A DNA stretch of 64,000 nt from Bacteroidales bacterium (GCA_017480785.1 JAFURZ010000013.1:287197-351196); one strand, 5' to 3'. Counted from the first letter of the stretch, positions 8,687 to 17,651 are shown. Notes: generated from the sequence alone by a model not told the origin. Numbers and translations are program-made.

Positions 8687-9595
8687 TTATTTATATCTGG
8701 CAATTACCGCCTCATTCCATCTCTTTATTTCTTCCATTATTCCATTATCTATTTGTTTGGGGAGCCAATTCATCAATCTACACCTATCAAAAATAAATCC
8801 CTTTGACTGAATCGACAGTTTGTCCCATTTCTGCGATGGAATAGTATCACTCAACATGTAAATGGAAATCGGAGTAAAAATAAACCTTGGAATTAAATAT
8901 AAATCAAATGTTTCCGGGCACATCATGCCTAATACCGAAGACCAAGACGTGCCTGTCTTACATTGGCCAAATCCAATAAATTGGCCTTTTTTTCCATCTT
9001 TAAAAGGAATAAAAGCATACAAGTCAATGCCGCCATCTTTTTGAGTGGGTTCTATTGCATCTTCCCTGAGAGAATAACCTTTTTCCCCGATATCAGAAAG
9101 CAGCCTTTTTAATTTGTCCTTAAATGATTCGGAGAGACCGCTTCCAGTTCCAAACACAGAAACATGAGAATCCTCTCCAAAATAGTTCTTTAAAATACAA
9201 GCAGACAATCTTTCAAACAGCAAAGTTCCGTCTATTCCATCTGCAATACGTTGTGTATTCATTTTTTCTCTCGTGGCCAACAAAAGGAATGTGTAGACTG
9301 ATGAGATATCCCCATTTGATGTTTGGAACTGAATCGTGTTTGCATTAGCAAAAAACGGATAATTTCCTGCGCACCAGCTGCTTCTTAAGTCAATTATTCC
9401 TAAAGATTCTGACAGTGCATTATTGTTAATTTCATCTACATCTTCTTCGTTTTCATCAGCGATTCCCATTTCTTGTGCGATAGAAACGATGGAACATGAA
9501 TGGGTAGGGCTAAACAGGCATTCCAACTCCAAATTGTCTGCCATTTCATCGCGCTGCATGTTGACATTGTAATCAAGGAATAGTGGATTGTCCAT
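8687..9595 (-). CDS. Mrr-like PD-(D/E)XK nuclease, putative restriction subunit
   Basis: 302 residues from the ATG at 9595 (a GTG at 9598 directly abuts the ParB-like stop). The C-terminal half carries KDGGIDLYAF and, about 20 residues on, FIGFGQCKTG: an Asp191 ... Gln211-x-Lys213 arrangement like the DGGID...QxK core of Mrr-type restriction enzymes. The N-terminal half (~110 residues, acidic) is unrecognised. AT content is higher than in the surrounding genes, as for the two genes upstream, suggesting acquisition as a block. With the methyltransferase upstream this reads as the cutting part of a restriction-modification cassette. Cleavage site unknown. Confidence 0.6.
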   Translation of the reverse strand: MDNPLFLDYNVNMQRDEMADNLELECLFSPTHSCSIVSIAQEMGIADENEEDVDEINNNALSESLGIIDLRSSWCAGNYPFFANANTIQFQTSNGDISSVYTFLLLATREKMNTQRIADGIDGTLLFERLSACILKNYFGEDSHVSVFGTGSGLSESFKDKLKRLLSDIGEKGYSLREDAIEPTQKDGGIDLYAFIPFKDGKKGQFIGFGQCKTGTSWSSVLGMMCPETFDLYLIPRFIFTPISIYMLSDTIPSQKWDKLSIQSKGFIFDRCRLMNWLPKQIDNGIMEEIKRWNEAVIARYK

Positions 9596-9598
9596 CAC

Positions 9599-10705
9599 TC
9601 AATCTATTGTGCGTTTGTCAGACTTATTTGGGTTCTTTATGGCCTCGTATTTTACCTTCATACTATCAAACAGAACTTCTGCTGAATCGGCCACATCTTT
9701 TGCTAATTGCAGGTCGTCCCTATTTCCATCGTAGAAAGACATTTTTGCCAAGGCGTTTTCTATTTTCATTTTAGCTTCTGCCATGGCACGTCGCAACAGT
9801 TCTTTCCCATCTTCACTAGTGTCATAGGCTACAGCTAAATCTCGTGTGGATTTTAGTAACTCGATTGCTTCTGCATCCTGCAAAACCTGATTTAACTGTA
9901 TTAAATCAGGGTTTTGTGTTGTAATAACAGGCGCTATATTCTGGCTTCTGCTTCCGAAGAGCCACAGCATCACATTCTCAAGCTGTTTCAAGTGTGTAGA
10001 AGGAACTAATGGCAATTCATCACTACCATCCATTCCCAAATATTTCATGAAGCCGGTATATGGGAGTGCCGTATAAAGATGTGAAAAATAAATCCTTTTA
10101 TTGTAAATGTCGTCTATTTTGAATTCTGTCTCCTGGTCGGCTTGTTCAAGAACCATCAACCCTCTAAATAGCCTACGTACTGTATTCTTTGAGTCACCAA
10201 TCTGGTTCGCGATTTCATCCAAAGTCGCATGGTATTCATTGTGAACCAGTGCTATATATTGAGCTTTTGCATAAGAATTCCATTTTACCGCACCCTTTAC
10301 GTGCTTGAATCCAATATAACGCCATGCCTCTTCTCTGTTTTCCACAATGACAATTGGAATATTGTTCTCCAAGTCGGTCCGGAGAGAATCGCTAATTCTC
10401 TCAACATATTGGCCCATACCTTTAATACCTTCAGGATGAAGAATTGATTTTACTGCGGCCAACCTTCTATTTCCCTCAATTACTATTTTCTGGCCTCTCT
10501 CTTCTACAACATATAAAGGTTCGCTTTCAAAAAAACCATTAGCAAGAATAGACATGACCAATTCATCAATAGCCATATCTGCCCATAGTAACTTCAATAT
10601 TTCAGACTCTGAGGTCCGACTGGAATATTCGGCCAAACGAGGGTTCTGAGGGTCGAAGTGTAGCTCGCTTGCTTTGGATGTTTGCATTCTTGCCATATAT
10701 TGCAT
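9599..10705 (-). CDS. ParB/Srx-fold protein in restriction-modification operon
   Basis: 368 residues. The N-terminal ~90 residues match the ParB nuclease-like domain: DPQNPRLAE, then SILANGFFESEPLYVVEE and the hallmark IEGNRRLAA (residues ~76-84). A helix-turn-helix-like stretch follows (LDEIANQIGDSKNTVRRLF), as in ParB. The C-terminal part is helical and unrecognised. It starts 3 bp after the methyltransferase stop and ends at the start of the nuclease gene, so it is part of that operon and not a chromosome partition gene. It could bind DNA, regulate the cassette, or use NTP-driven clamping to direct the nuclease; all of this is inference. Confidence 0.65.
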   Translation of the reverse strand: MQYMARMQTSKASELHFDPQNPRLAEYSSRTSESEILKLLWADMAIDELVMSILANGFFESEPLYVVEERGQKIVIEGNRRLAAVKSILHPEGIKGMGQYVERISDSLRTDLENNIPIVIVENREEAWRYIGFKHVKGAVKWNSYAKAQYIALVHNEYHATLDEIANQIGDSKNTVRRLFRGLMVLEQADQETEFKIDDIYNKRIYFSHLYTALPYTGFMKYLGMDGSDELPLVPSTHLKQLENVMLWLFGSRSQNIAPVITTQNPDLIQLNQVLQDAEAIELLKSTRDLAVAYDTSEDGKELLRRAMAEAKMKIENALAKMSFYDGNRDDLQLAKDVADSAEVLFDSMKVKYEAIKNPNKSDKRTID

Positions 10706-10708
10706 TAT

Positions 10709-11557
10709 TTATTTAAAGCTCATTTTTTTAGGAAAACTCAAACTGTTTGAGTGCAAAAGTAACTCTCTCCCTTTCCGATGTGTTCTGACTGAATAGTTTA
10801 AATCAAACTCATATAGTGGGAAATCCTTATAAAGTTGGCGGATTTCATAAACATTATCATAAGAAAGGATCCAATCAAAATGAGCTTTTTGGCTTAAAAA
10901 AAATGCCAAATCCCTATGATTATCTTGCGTATAATAATCCATATAAAGAGATTTCCCTTGTTGGAAATAGGGTGGGTCTAAATAGACAAACAAATTATCC
11001 CGCACATTATTTAACTGTAAAAAATCAAGCGCATCTAAATTGAATACCTCTATACGGTCTGCCAAAGTTCCAATTTTTTTTACCTTTTGTGCAAGGTTTT
11101 GCCTGTTATAGCGACAATCAATTTTATATTTTGCCTTCTCTTGCTGAATGGCGGAAACGCCACCTATAGGACCTGCATTCAGAACTCCAGATCTATTCGT
11201 CCTTGTTAAAAAGAAAGTTGCAAAACCCAACTCGAAAGATGATTTGGTTGCTGTTTTGAATACATCCTTCCACCTATGCCATTCTCTTAATGATACCTCA
11301 CACCCTTGAATCATGTCAACAAAACGTGAATTTTCTTTAATGACATAATACCAGAACGAGAAAATACCGATATTGGCATCGTTTATCAAAATCTTATTCA
11401 CAGAATTTTTCAACAGCAAGTTTATGGCAGCACCTGCTCCCCCGGCATACGGCTCCGCATAGACAATATCTGTTAGGTTATTCTTTTTGAATAACTCAAC
11501 GATAAAGTTTGTCATTATCGCTTTCCCGCCCGGATACCTAAGTGGACTACCGTTCAT
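10709..11557 (-). CDS. D12-class DNA adenine N6-methyltransferase
   Basis: 282 residues, the usual length for the Dam/M.DpnII class. Motif X is at the N-terminus (SPLRYPGGKA), motif I is AEPYAGGAGAAINLLL, and the catalytic motif IV is YLDPPYFQQGKSLY. TRTNRSGVLNAGPIGG between them is the family's usual middle block. It transfers a methyl group from S-adenosylmethionine to adenine in a specific DNA site; the site cannot be read. First gene of a three-gene operon with a clear promoter 40-70 bp upstream. It likely protects host DNA from the nuclease encoded by the third gene. Confidence 0.88.
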   Translation of the reverse strand: MNGSPLRYPGGKAIMTNFIVELFKKNNLTDIVYAEPYAGGAGAAINLLLKNSVNKILINDANIGIFSFWYYVIKENSRFVDMIQGCEVSLREWHRWKDVFKTATKSSFELGFATFFLTRTNRSGVLNAGPIGGVSAIQQEKAKYKIDCRYNRQNLAQKVKKIGTLADRIEVFNLDALDFLQLNNVRDNLFVYLDPPYFQQGKSLYMDYYTQDNHRDLAFFLSQKAHFDWILSYDNVYEIRQLYKDFPLYEFDLNYSVRTHRKGRELLLHSNSLSFPKKMSFK

Positions 11558-11597
11558 ATATTATTGTTCGCAAACAACTTATTATATAATTCAAATT

Positions 11598-11629
11598 GCA
11601 AAAATACAAATAATATTTTATCTGGCAAA
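11598..11629 (-). promoter_or_regulatory. Promoter of methyltransferase/ParB/nuclease operon
   Basis: On the minus strand TTTG (11626-11629), 19 bp, then TATTTTTGC (11598-11606), an exact match to the Bacteroidota housekeeping pattern. It sits about 40 bp before the methyltransferase ATG, in a very AT-rich stretch. Confidence 0.8.
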
Positions 11630-11658
11630 ATAATTTGTATAAAGATTTTAAAGTGACT

Positions 11659-11769
11659 ATGTATCAACTTATTGCAACTGAGATTTCCTGCGAAGGAAAA
11701 ACGATGGAAATGATGGATTTGTTTGGACCCGATCCCGGCATGGCCGACTTTATGGAACTCCGCTTTTAA
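11659..11769 (+). other. Small open frame, 36 codons, possible remnant
   Basis: ATG at 11659 to TAA at 11767-11769, with protein-like composition (MMDLFGPDPGMADFMELRF at the end). It lies divergent from the methyltransferase operon, in the 560-bp stretch before tRNA-Arg. No family recognised; it may be a short peptide or the tail of a lost gene. Confidence 0.2.
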
Positions 11770-11900
11770 ATCGATGTATGTCGTGAGAATCGGAGGTGAT
11801 GACATCCTTCTTGTATAATCAATCGGCCATTTTGACAGGTAGATTATCAAGGTTGCTCCCTGTGGCCAGTTTTATTGGAGTCGTGGCGGAGGATGAGGCT

Positions 11901-12020
11901 TTAGAATTTGAGAGTTTGGAGGCGGCGCTTGACGGTGGCTTCGGAGATGCTGGGATGATGGGCGTAGCCGGTGTAGGGGAGATGGGGCGATGGGGTGATT
12001 TTGCCGAGACATCGTAGAAG
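11901..12020 (-). pseudogene. Fragment resembling a winged-helix C-terminus
   Basis: On the minus strand a frame ends at a TAA (11901-11903) after TGYAHHPSISEATVKRRLQ. This looks like the helix-turn-helix tail found at the end of AlbA-type ATP-binding transcription regulators. Upstream the frame loses any likeness to protein, so I read it as debris of a deleted gene. It lies in the otherwise gene-free stretch 11770-12085. Confidence 0.3.
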
Positions 12021-12080
12021 GATCACCGAAGGAACGCCGAAGGGACGGGCTTGAGGAAGGTGGGGGGTGGGGCATGCAAA

Positions 12081-12117
12081 AAAGGAAAACGAGAGGCTGT
12101 GGTGGTCTCTCGTTTTT
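12081..12117. terminator. Bidirectional terminator after tRNA-Arg
   Basis: A stem CGAGAG/CTCTCG (12090-12112) with an 11-nt loop has a T run on both sides (TTTTTTT at 12113-12119; AAAA and AAAAAA runs on the left give T on the minus strand). It would end the tRNA-Arg transcript. Confidence 0.65.
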
Positions 12118-12120
12118 TTG

Positions 12121-12192
12121 TACTCCCGCAGGGAATCGAACCCTGATCAAAGGTTTAGGAAACCTCTATTCTATCCATTGAACTACAGGAGC
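12121..12192 (-). tRNA. tRNA-Arg (anticodon CCT)
   Basis: Folds as a full cloverleaf on the minus strand: acceptor GCTCCTG/CGGGAGT, anticodon stem GAGGT/ACCTT, loop TTCCTAA giving anticodon CCT (reads AGG), and T arm AGGG-TTCGATT-CCCT. The CCA end is not encoded. It lies downstream of infB on the same strand, with its own terminator. Confidence 0.9.
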
Positions 12193-12213
12193 AGAGTATT
12201 GTCTCTCTTTTCT

Positions 12214-12300
12214 GCCGCCCCTACGGGGCTTGGGGTGTCGGGTGGGCCGTTGTCCGTGGGCTTGCGCCCACGCCTAAGTTCTTGCGCCCCTACGGGGCTT
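12214..12300. repeat. Palindromic repeats between tRNA-Arg and infB
   Basis: Two copies of the palindrome GCCCCTACGGGGC (12217-12229, 12286-12298) flank CGTGGGCTTGCGCCCACG (12255-12272). They lie in the 3' region of the rimP-nusA-infB operon. No T run follows, so they look like repeat extragenic palindromes and not terminators. Confidence 0.7.
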
Positions 12301-12305
12301 TGCTG

Positions 12306-12331
12306 TCAACTAACAACTAACCACTACCAGC
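12306..12331. repeat. Heptamer tandem repeat next to infB stop
   Basis: Immediately after the infB stop the minus strand reads TAGTGGT, TAGTTGT, TAGTTGA: a 7-bp unit repeated three times with drift. Confidence 0.55.
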
Positions 12332-15205
12332 TTACAGTTTTCTCTTTATCTCTATCACCTCGTAGGCTTCGACGATGTCGCCGACTTTGATGTCGTTGTA
12401 GTTTTCGATGTTCAGGCCGCAGTCCTGGCCGCTGACGACCTCCTTGACGTCGTCCTTGAAGCGCTTGAGGGAGGCCAGCTTGCCGGTGTAGACCACGATG
12501 CCGTCGCGGATGATGCGGATGTTGCTCTGGCGGTTGATCTTGCCGTCGAGGCACATACAGCCGGCGATGGTGCCCACCTTGCTGATCTTGAAGGTCTCGC
12601 GGATCTCGAGGTTGGCCACGATCTTCTCCTGCGTCTCGGGGGCGAGCATGCCCTCGATGGCGTCCTTGAGCTCGTTGATGGCGTCGTAGATGATGCTGTA
12701 GAGGCGGATGTCGATGTGCTCGGTCTCGGCCATCTTGCGGGCGCCGACGGAGGGACGCACCTGGAAGCCGATGATGATGGCGTCGGCCGTCATGGCCAGC
12801 ATGACGTCGTTCTCCGAAATCTGTCCCACGGCCTTGTGGATGACGTTGACCTGCACCTCCTCGTTGCTGAGCTTGATGAGGGAGTCGCTGAGGGCCTCGA
12901 CGGAGCCGTCCACGTCGGCTTTGACGATGATGTTGAGCTCCTTGAAGTTGCCGAGGGCGCGGCGACGGCCGATCTCCTCGAGGGTGAGGTGTGTCTGTGT
13001 GCGGATGCCCTGCTCGCGCTGCAGCTGGGTGCGCTTGGCGGCGATATCCTTGGCCTCCTTCTCGTTCTCCATGACGTTGAAGGTGTCGCCAGCCTGGCAG
13101 GCGCCGGTGAGGCCCAGCAGGAGGACGGGCTGCGAGGGGCCGGCCTCCATCACCTCCTGGTTGCGCTCGTTGTACATGGCGCGGACTCTTCCGGCCACGG
13201 CACCGGCCACGATGGGGTCGCCCTTGCGGATGGTGCCGTCCTCGACGAGAATCTTGGCTACATAGCCGCGACCCTTGTCGAGCGTGCTCTCGATGACGGT
13301 GCCCTTGGCGCGCTTGTTGGGGTTGCCCTTGAGCTCCATGATGTCGGCTTGGAGGATGACTTTCTCAAGCAGCTCCTCGACGTTGATGCCCTTCTTGGCG
13401 CTGATGTCCTGGCTCTGGTACTTGCCGCCCCACTCCTCGACCAGCAGGTTCATGTTGGCCAGCTCGGTCTTGATGCGGTCGGGGTCGGCGCCGGGCTTGT
13501 CGATCTTGTTGATGGCGAAGACGATAGGCACACCGGCCGACTGGGCGTGGTTGATGGCCTCGACCGTCTGCGGCATAATCTTGTCGTCGGCGGCGATGAC
13601 GATGATGGCGATGTCCGTCATCTTGGCACCGCGGGCACGCATGGCGGTGAAGGCCTCGTGGCCGGGGGTGTCGAGGAAGGTGATCTTGCGGCCCTCGGCG
13701 GTAGTCACTTCGTAGGCACCGATGTGCTGCGTGATGCCGCCCGCCTCGCCGGCGATGACGTTGGTCTTGCGAATGTAGTCGAGCAGCGACGTCTTGCCGT
13801 GGTCGACGTGACCCATGACGGTGACGATGGGGTTGCGGGTGACGAGGTCCTCGGGACGGTCCTCTTCCTCAATCTGATGCAGCGTGTTGACCACATCCTC
13901 AGAGGCGAAGTTGACCTCGAAGCCGAACTCGTCGGCGATGAGCTTGATGGTCTCGGCGTCGAGGCGCTGGTTGATGCTGACGAAGATGCCGACACTCATG
14001 CAGGTGGCGATAATCTTGGTCACCGGCACGTTCATCATGGTGGCCAGCTCGTTGGCGGTGACGAACTCGGTCACCTGCAGCACCTTCTGGTTCTCCATCT
14101 CGTGCATCATCTCTTCCTCCATCTGGGCGTGCACCTTCTGGCGCTTCTCGCGGTTGTGCTTGGAGGTCTTACTCTTGCCCATGGGCGAGAGGCGGGCGAG
14201 GGTGTCGCGAATCTGCTTCTCGATTTCGTTGTCGTCAATCTCGACGGGCTTCTTCTCCTCCTTCTTTTTCTTCTTCTTGCCGCTGCCCTGCTGTTGCTGC
14301 ATGGCGGCGTTCTTCTGGCTCTCCTTCTTGGCTTTCTCCTTCTCCTTGCTTTCCTTCTTGGCCACCTCGGCGCCAATCTTCTTCACCTCCTGGGCGCTGA
14401 CGGCCTCCTTCTTGGTGTGCTTGCGCTTGCGCTTGCTGCCCGGAGTGTCGGCACCGTCCTTGGAGAACTGGCTGAGATCGATCTTGTCGAGCACCTTGGG
14501 GCCTTCGAGCTTGGTGTATTGTGTCTGTATGAACTCGGGCTCGGGCTTGGCGGGTTCGGGTTTGACGGGCTCTGGTGCCACCGGGGGCTCAGGCTTCACG
14601 ACAGGAGCGGGAGCAGGCTCCTCGGCCTTCTGCGGTTTGCTCTTAGGTTTGGCGGCCACAGCGGGCGACACAGCGGGTTCTTTCTTCTTCTTTTTCTTGT
14701 CGGGCCGCGTGCGCTGGTTGATGGCGCTGAGGTCTATCTTGCCCACCACGTTGAAAGGACTGTTGGGGTCATTGGGGACAGGCGTCGGCTCCACCACCGG
14801 GGCCACGGGGGCCGCCTCGGCCACCGGCTCGGCCACGGGAACGTCCTTCTCTGCCTCCTCGGGGACCACCGGGGCCTCTTCGACCGCCTTCGCCGGATTC
14901 TGTTTCACCTCGGGCGACTTATAGGTCTTGATGACCACCTCTTCCGGTTCGGACTCGGGTTCCGGCCTGCTGCTGGCTTCCACCACACGGTTGGCGCCGC
15001 TGGTCATAAGCTCTATCTTGTCGGCTTCTTCCTTCACCTTGCGTTCACCCTGGAACGCCGTGGCCAACAGCTCATACTGTTCATCGCTAATCTTCGTGTT
15101 GGGGCTAGGCTCCACCTGGTGCCCCTTCTTGGCCAGGTACTCCACGAGGGTCTGCACACCCACGTTCAGGTCCTTGGCCACCTTGTTCAGTCTGAAACTT
15201 GCCAT
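12332..15205 (-). CDS. infB: Translation initiation factor IF-2
   Basis: 957 residues. The N-terminal IF2_N helix bundle ([20 protein letters not shown]) is followed by ~400 residues rich in Pro, Ala, Glu and Lys, common in this phylum. The GTPase then follows with [15 protein letters not shown] (G1), [16 protein letters not shown] (G3) and [12 protein letters not shown] (G4), then domains II-IV ending [20 protein letters not shown]-2 places fMet-tRNA on the small ribosomal subunit and promotes subunit joining. Last gene of rimP-nusA-infB; the 67-bp gap after nusA holds a heptamer repeat. Confidence 0.97.
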   Translation of the reverse strand: MASFRLNKVAKDLNVGVQTLVEYLAKKGHQVEPSPNTKISDEQYELLATAFQGERKVKEEADKIELMTSGANRVVEASSRPEPESEPEEVVIKTYKSPEVKQNPAKAVEEAPVVPEEAEKDVPVAEPVAEAAPVAPVVEPTPVPNDPNSPFNVVGKIDLSAINQRTRPDKKKKKKEPAVSPAVAAKPKSKPQKAEEPAPAPVVKPEPPVAPEPVKPEPAKPEPEFIQTQYTKLEGPKVLDKIDLSQFSKDGADTPGSKRKRKHTKKEAVSAQEVKKIGAEVAKKESKEKEKAKKESQKNAAMQQQQGSGKKKKKKEEKKPVEIDDNEIEKQIRDTLARLSPMGKSKTSKHNREKRQKVHAQMEEEMMHEMENQKVLQVTEFVTANELATMMNVPVTKIIATCMSVGIFVSINQRLDAETIKLIADEFGFEVNFASEDVVNTLHQIEEEDRPEDLVTRNPIVTVMGHVDHGKTSLLDYIRKTNVIAGEAGGITQHIGAYEVTTAEGRKITFLDTPGHEAFTAMRARGAKMTDIAIIVIAADDKIMPQTVEAINHAQSAGVPIVFAINKIDKPGADPDRIKTELANMNLLVEEWGGKYQSQDISAKKGINVEELLEKVILQADIMELKGNPNKRAKGTVIESTLDKGRGYVAKILVEDGTIRKGDPIVAGAVAGRVRAMYNERNQEVMEAGPSQPVLLLGLTGACQAGDTFNVMENEKEAKDIAAKRTQLQREQGIRTQTHLTLEEIGRRRALGNFKELNIIVKADVDGSVEALSDSLIKLSNEEVQVNVIHKAVGQISENDVMLAMTADAIIIGFQVRPSVGARKMAETEHIDIRLYSIIYDAINELKDAIEGMLAPETQEKIVANLEIRETFKISKVGTIAGCMCLDGKINRQSNIRIIRDGIVVYTGKLASLKRFKDDVKEVVSGQDCGLNIENYNDIKVGDIVEAYEVIEIKRKL

Positions 15206-15225
15206 ATTGTCGAGTCCTTTCTTTT

Positions 15226-15260
15226 TAAATTGAAAATTGAAAATTGAAAATTGAAATTCG
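15226..15260. repeat. Heptamer tandem repeat (AAAATTG type) between nusA and infB
   Basis: About four and a half copies of AAAATTG lie between the nusA stop and the infB start, inside the operon. Same 7-bp period as the GTGGGTA and GTTTAAA repeats elsewhere in the window. Confidence 0.8.
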
Positions 15261-15272
15261 GCGGGATTTCAA

Positions 15273-16511
15273 TTATTCAAACTCCGAGCGGAGCACCTCG
15301 AGCACGTGGTCGATTGTCTCTTCCTCGAGGTCGGTGCGGGTCATCAGTTCCTCCTTGGGCAGCGCCAGCACGCTCTTGGCGGTGTCGCAGCCAATCTTGA
15401 TAAGCTCGTCGATAACCCACTGCTCTATCTCGTCGTTGAACTCCTGCAGGGCCACGTCGTCGTAGTCCTCGTCCGTGTCGCGGTACACCTCAATCTCGTA
15501 GCCCACCAGCTTGGAGGCCAGCTTGATGTTGTAGCCGCCCTTGCCGATGGCCAGGCTCACCTGGTCGGGCTGCATGAACACCTCGGCCTTCTTCTCCTCC
15601 TCGTTGATTTTGATACTGCTCACCTTGGCGGGCGAAAGCGCACGCTGAATCATCAAGTCCACACGCGGCGTGTAGTTGAGCACGTCGATGTTCTCGTTAC
15701 GCAACTCGCGCACGATGCCATGGATACGGCCACCCTTCACACCCACGCAGCTTCCCACCGGGTCGATGCGGTCGTCGTAGCTCTCCACGGCCACCTTGGC
15801 GCGTTCGCCGGGCTGACGCACGATGTTGCGAATGGCGATGAGACCGTCGTAGATTTCCGGCACCTCGGCCTCGAGCAGGCGCTCCAGGAAGATGGGCGAC
15901 GTGCGGCTGAGCACGATGATGGGGTTGTTGTTCTTCATCTCCACCTTCAGCACCACGGCTCTCACCGTGTCGCCTTTGCGGTAGTGGTCGCTCGGTATCT
16001 GCTCGCTCTTGGGCAGCACGAGCTCTATCTTCTCCTCGTCGAGCACCAGGATTTCCTTGTTCCACGGCTGATACACCTCGCCAACGATAATCTCGCCCAC
16101 CTTCTCCTTGTACTTCTGGAATACCAGGCTCTTCTCGTAGTCCTGTATCTTACCCACCAGGTTCTGACGGATGCTCAGAATCTCGCGGCGGCCGAACTCG
16201 CTCATCAGGATGGGTTCCGAGAGCTCCTCGCCCACCTCGAAGTCGTCCTCAATCTTCAGCGCGTCGCTCAGCGCTATCTCGCGCGTCGGGTCCTTCACCT
16301 CGCCGTCGTCGACAATCATGCGGTTGCGGAAAATCTCCAAGTCACCTTTGTCGATGTTCACGATGATGTCGAAGTTGTCCTCCGAGCCATAGTGCTTGGC
16401 CAGCGCGGCACGGAACACCTCCTCCAGGATGCGCATCAGCGTCTCGCGGTCAATGTTCTTAAACTCCTTGAATTCCTGAAAGGAACTGCTCAAGTCTTGG
16501 TTCTTTGCCAT
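15273..16511 (-). CDS. nusA: Transcription termination/antitermination factor NusA
   Basis: 412 residues. An N-terminal RNA polymerase-binding domain (LMRILEEVFRAALAKHYG) is followed by an S1 domain (~130-200; VGEIIVGEVYQ), KH1 (GSCVGVKGGRIHGIVREL) and KH2 (VSLAIGKGGYNIKLASKLVG). It ends with an acidic ~65-residue tail and lacks the two AR repeats of gammaproteobacteria, which is normal outside that group. NusA binds RNA polymerase and nascent RNA and modulates pausing and termination. Central gene of rimP-nusA-infB. A terminator-like hairpin in the operon leader would be a natural target for its own control. Confidence 0.96.
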   Translation of the reverse strand: MAKNQDLSSSFQEFKEFKNIDRETLMRILEEVFRAALAKHYGSEDNFDIIVNIDKGDLEIFRNRMIVDDGEVKDPTREIALSDALKIEDDFEVGEELSEPILMSEFGRREILSIRQNLVGKIQDYEKSLVFQKYKEKVGEIIVGEVYQPWNKEILVLDEEKIELVLPKSEQIPSDHYRKGDTVRAVVLKVEMKNNNPIIVLSRTSPIFLERLLEAEVPEIYDGLIAIRNIVRQPGERAKVAVESYDDRIDPVGSCVGVKGGRIHGIVRELRNENIDVLNYTPRVDLMIQRALSPAKVSSIKINEEEKKAEVFMQPDQVSLAIGKGGYNIKLASKLVGYEIEVYRDTDEDYDDVALQEFNDEIEQWVIDELIKIGCDTAKSVLALPKEELMTRTDLEEETIDHVLEVLRSEFE

Positions 16512-16535
16512 ATTGTTGTGTGTTTGTTCTATGCG

Positions 16536-16976
16536 TTAAAACTTAATCACCACCTTGACGCTCTTCACGTCGCGGCGTTGCAGCACCACCTCCTGCGGGG
16601 CCTGCTTCTTGGTGCCCGGCGTGCGCAGGGTGACTGTAGCCTCGTCGGCCGCCGTGAGCTCGCCCACGGTCTTCTGCCCGTCGAAGGTGACGGCCTCCAC
16701 CTCGCGCCCGATGTTCTTCACCAGCTGTCGCGTGAGTTTCAGCGGCTGGTCGGCCCCGGCCGAACTCACGTCGAGGGCGAAATCTTCCTCGTCACGGTCC
16801 AGCTGGCCCTCGATGGCGCGGCTCAACTCGATGCAGTCGTCAATAGTGACACCGTTGTCGCCGTCGATGTCGACATAAATGCGGTTGTCAGGCGTGATTT
16901 TCAGGTTCACAAGGAACTTATCACTCCCTTCCAACGCCTGGTTCACCAGTTCTAATATCTTGATTTTCTCTATCAT
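16536..16976 (-). CDS. rimP: Ribosome maturation factor RimP
   Basis: 146 residues from the ATG at 16976 (an in-frame ATG at 17048 would put the leader hairpin inside the gene, so it is rejected). Carries VDIDGDNGVTIDDCIELSRAI and LDVSSAGADQPLK, the two conserved blocks of the family (normally SPG where SAG is found here). It assists maturation of the 30S subunit. First gene of the rimP-nusA-infB operon. Confidence 0.93.
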   Translation of the reverse strand: MIEKIKILELVNQALEGSDKFLVNLKITPDNRIYVDIDGDNGVTIDDCIELSRAIEGQLDRDEEDFALDVSSAGADQPLKLTRQLVKNIGREVEAVTFDGQKTVGELTAADEATVTLRTPGTKKQAPQEVVLQRRDVKSVKVVIKF

Positions 16977-16980
16977 AATC

Positions 16981-17007
16981 AACAAAAAGAGAGGCTTTCG
17001 ACCTCTC
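16981..17007 (-). terminator. Terminator-like hairpin in the rimP-nusA-infB leader
   Basis: Minus strand: stem GAGAGG/CCTCTC closed by TCGAAAG (16989-17007), directly followed by TTTTTGTT (16981-16988) and then the rimP ATG. It lies downstream of the operon promoter, so it would stop or slow transcription inside the leader, as an attenuator does. It could also be a leftover terminator of the upstream gene. Confidence 0.6.
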
Positions 17008-17017
17008 CTATTCCGCT

Positions 17018-17049
17018 GCAAAGATACAGCTTTTTTTGAAACTGGCAAA
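17018..17049 (-). promoter_or_regulatory. Promoter of rimP-nusA-infB
   Basis: Minus strand TTTG (17046-17049), 19 bp, TATCTTTGC (17018-17026): an exact Bacteroidota promoter. It begins just after the stop codon of the upstream lipoprotein gene. Confidence 0.85.
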
Positions 17050-17051
17050 AT

Positions 17052-17651
17052 TTATTTCTTCCGCTCTCCATAAAACTGGGGGAACTTCTCCAGCATCGAG
17101 TAGTCCTTCTGCATCGCCGCCAAGTTAGAGTCGGTGATGGTGATGTAGAACTCGCTGACGTAGTCGGCCTTCGGGATCAGGTCTGTCGTGTCCTGCATCC
17201 ACACATGCTCCACAAACGGCATCCCCTCTTCATAAACGGAGAATGAATACATGGTTGTGTCACGTAAGTTATACAATGTCACATCTCCATAACACGAATT
17301 CTCCTGCCAGACGTCCACACCTCCGTAGACGATATGGAATATATCCGTGCAAAGCCCCCCCGAATCGACAACAGCCTTTGCTCTGCGTACCATTGTCATA
17401 TGATTACCACACCATAAATCCTCATCTTCCAGAGGACATAAATAAGGGTACCACTCATTCCATAAAGCAGTGTCATTTATACTGCGCCACCCTGTCGTTC
17501 GGTAAAACTCAATGTATATTGGCATCGCTGCCATATTCTCCACCTTAAAACATAGCCGGATATTATTGGTAGGATACCACGGGTCACATGCTGTAAACAC
17601 AAACGAGGACAATGCCAATAACATTGGGAAAAAAAATCTTCTCATAATCAT
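17052..17651 (-). CDS. Hypothetical lipoprotein
   Basis: 199 residues. A signal peptide ends in a lipobox (SSFVFTAC, Cys at ~21), so the mature protein is lipid-anchored. The rest is rich in Tyr, Trp and Asp, with a beta-rich look (LCFKVENMAAMPIYIEFY; VTLYNLRDTTMYSFSVYEEG). No family recognised. It lies 89 bp downstream of the radical SAM gene on the same strand with no clear promoter of its own, so it may be a third member of that operon. Confidence 0.75.
   Translation of the reverse strand: MIMRRFFFPMLLALSSFVFTACDPWYPTNNIRLCFKVENMAAMPIYIEFYRTTGWRSINDTALWNEWYPYLCPLEDEDLWCGNHMTMVRRAKAVVDSGGLCTDIFHIVYGGVDVWQENSCYGDVTLYNLRDTTMYSFSVYEEGMPFVEHVWMQDTTDLIPKADYVSEFYITITDSNLAAMQKDYSMLEKFPQFYGERKK

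Noticed and set aside
11554-11850. 98-codon minus-strand frame over the methyltransferase promoter
   Set aside because: It covers a consensus promoter and AT-rich DNA and has no protein-like pattern.
12716-15247. Very long plus-strand open frame antisense to infB
   Set aside because: It is the mirror of the IF-2 coding frame in GC-rich codons; composition is Leu/Val/Gly/His-rich with no family likeness.
15306-16955. Long plus-strand open frame antisense to nusA and rimP
   Set aside because: Shadow of real genes on the other strand; crosses a gene boundary and has no domain.
16977-17048. Upstream ATG for rimP at 17048
   Set aside because: It would place the promoter -7 box and leader hairpin inside the gene; homologues start at MIEKIK.
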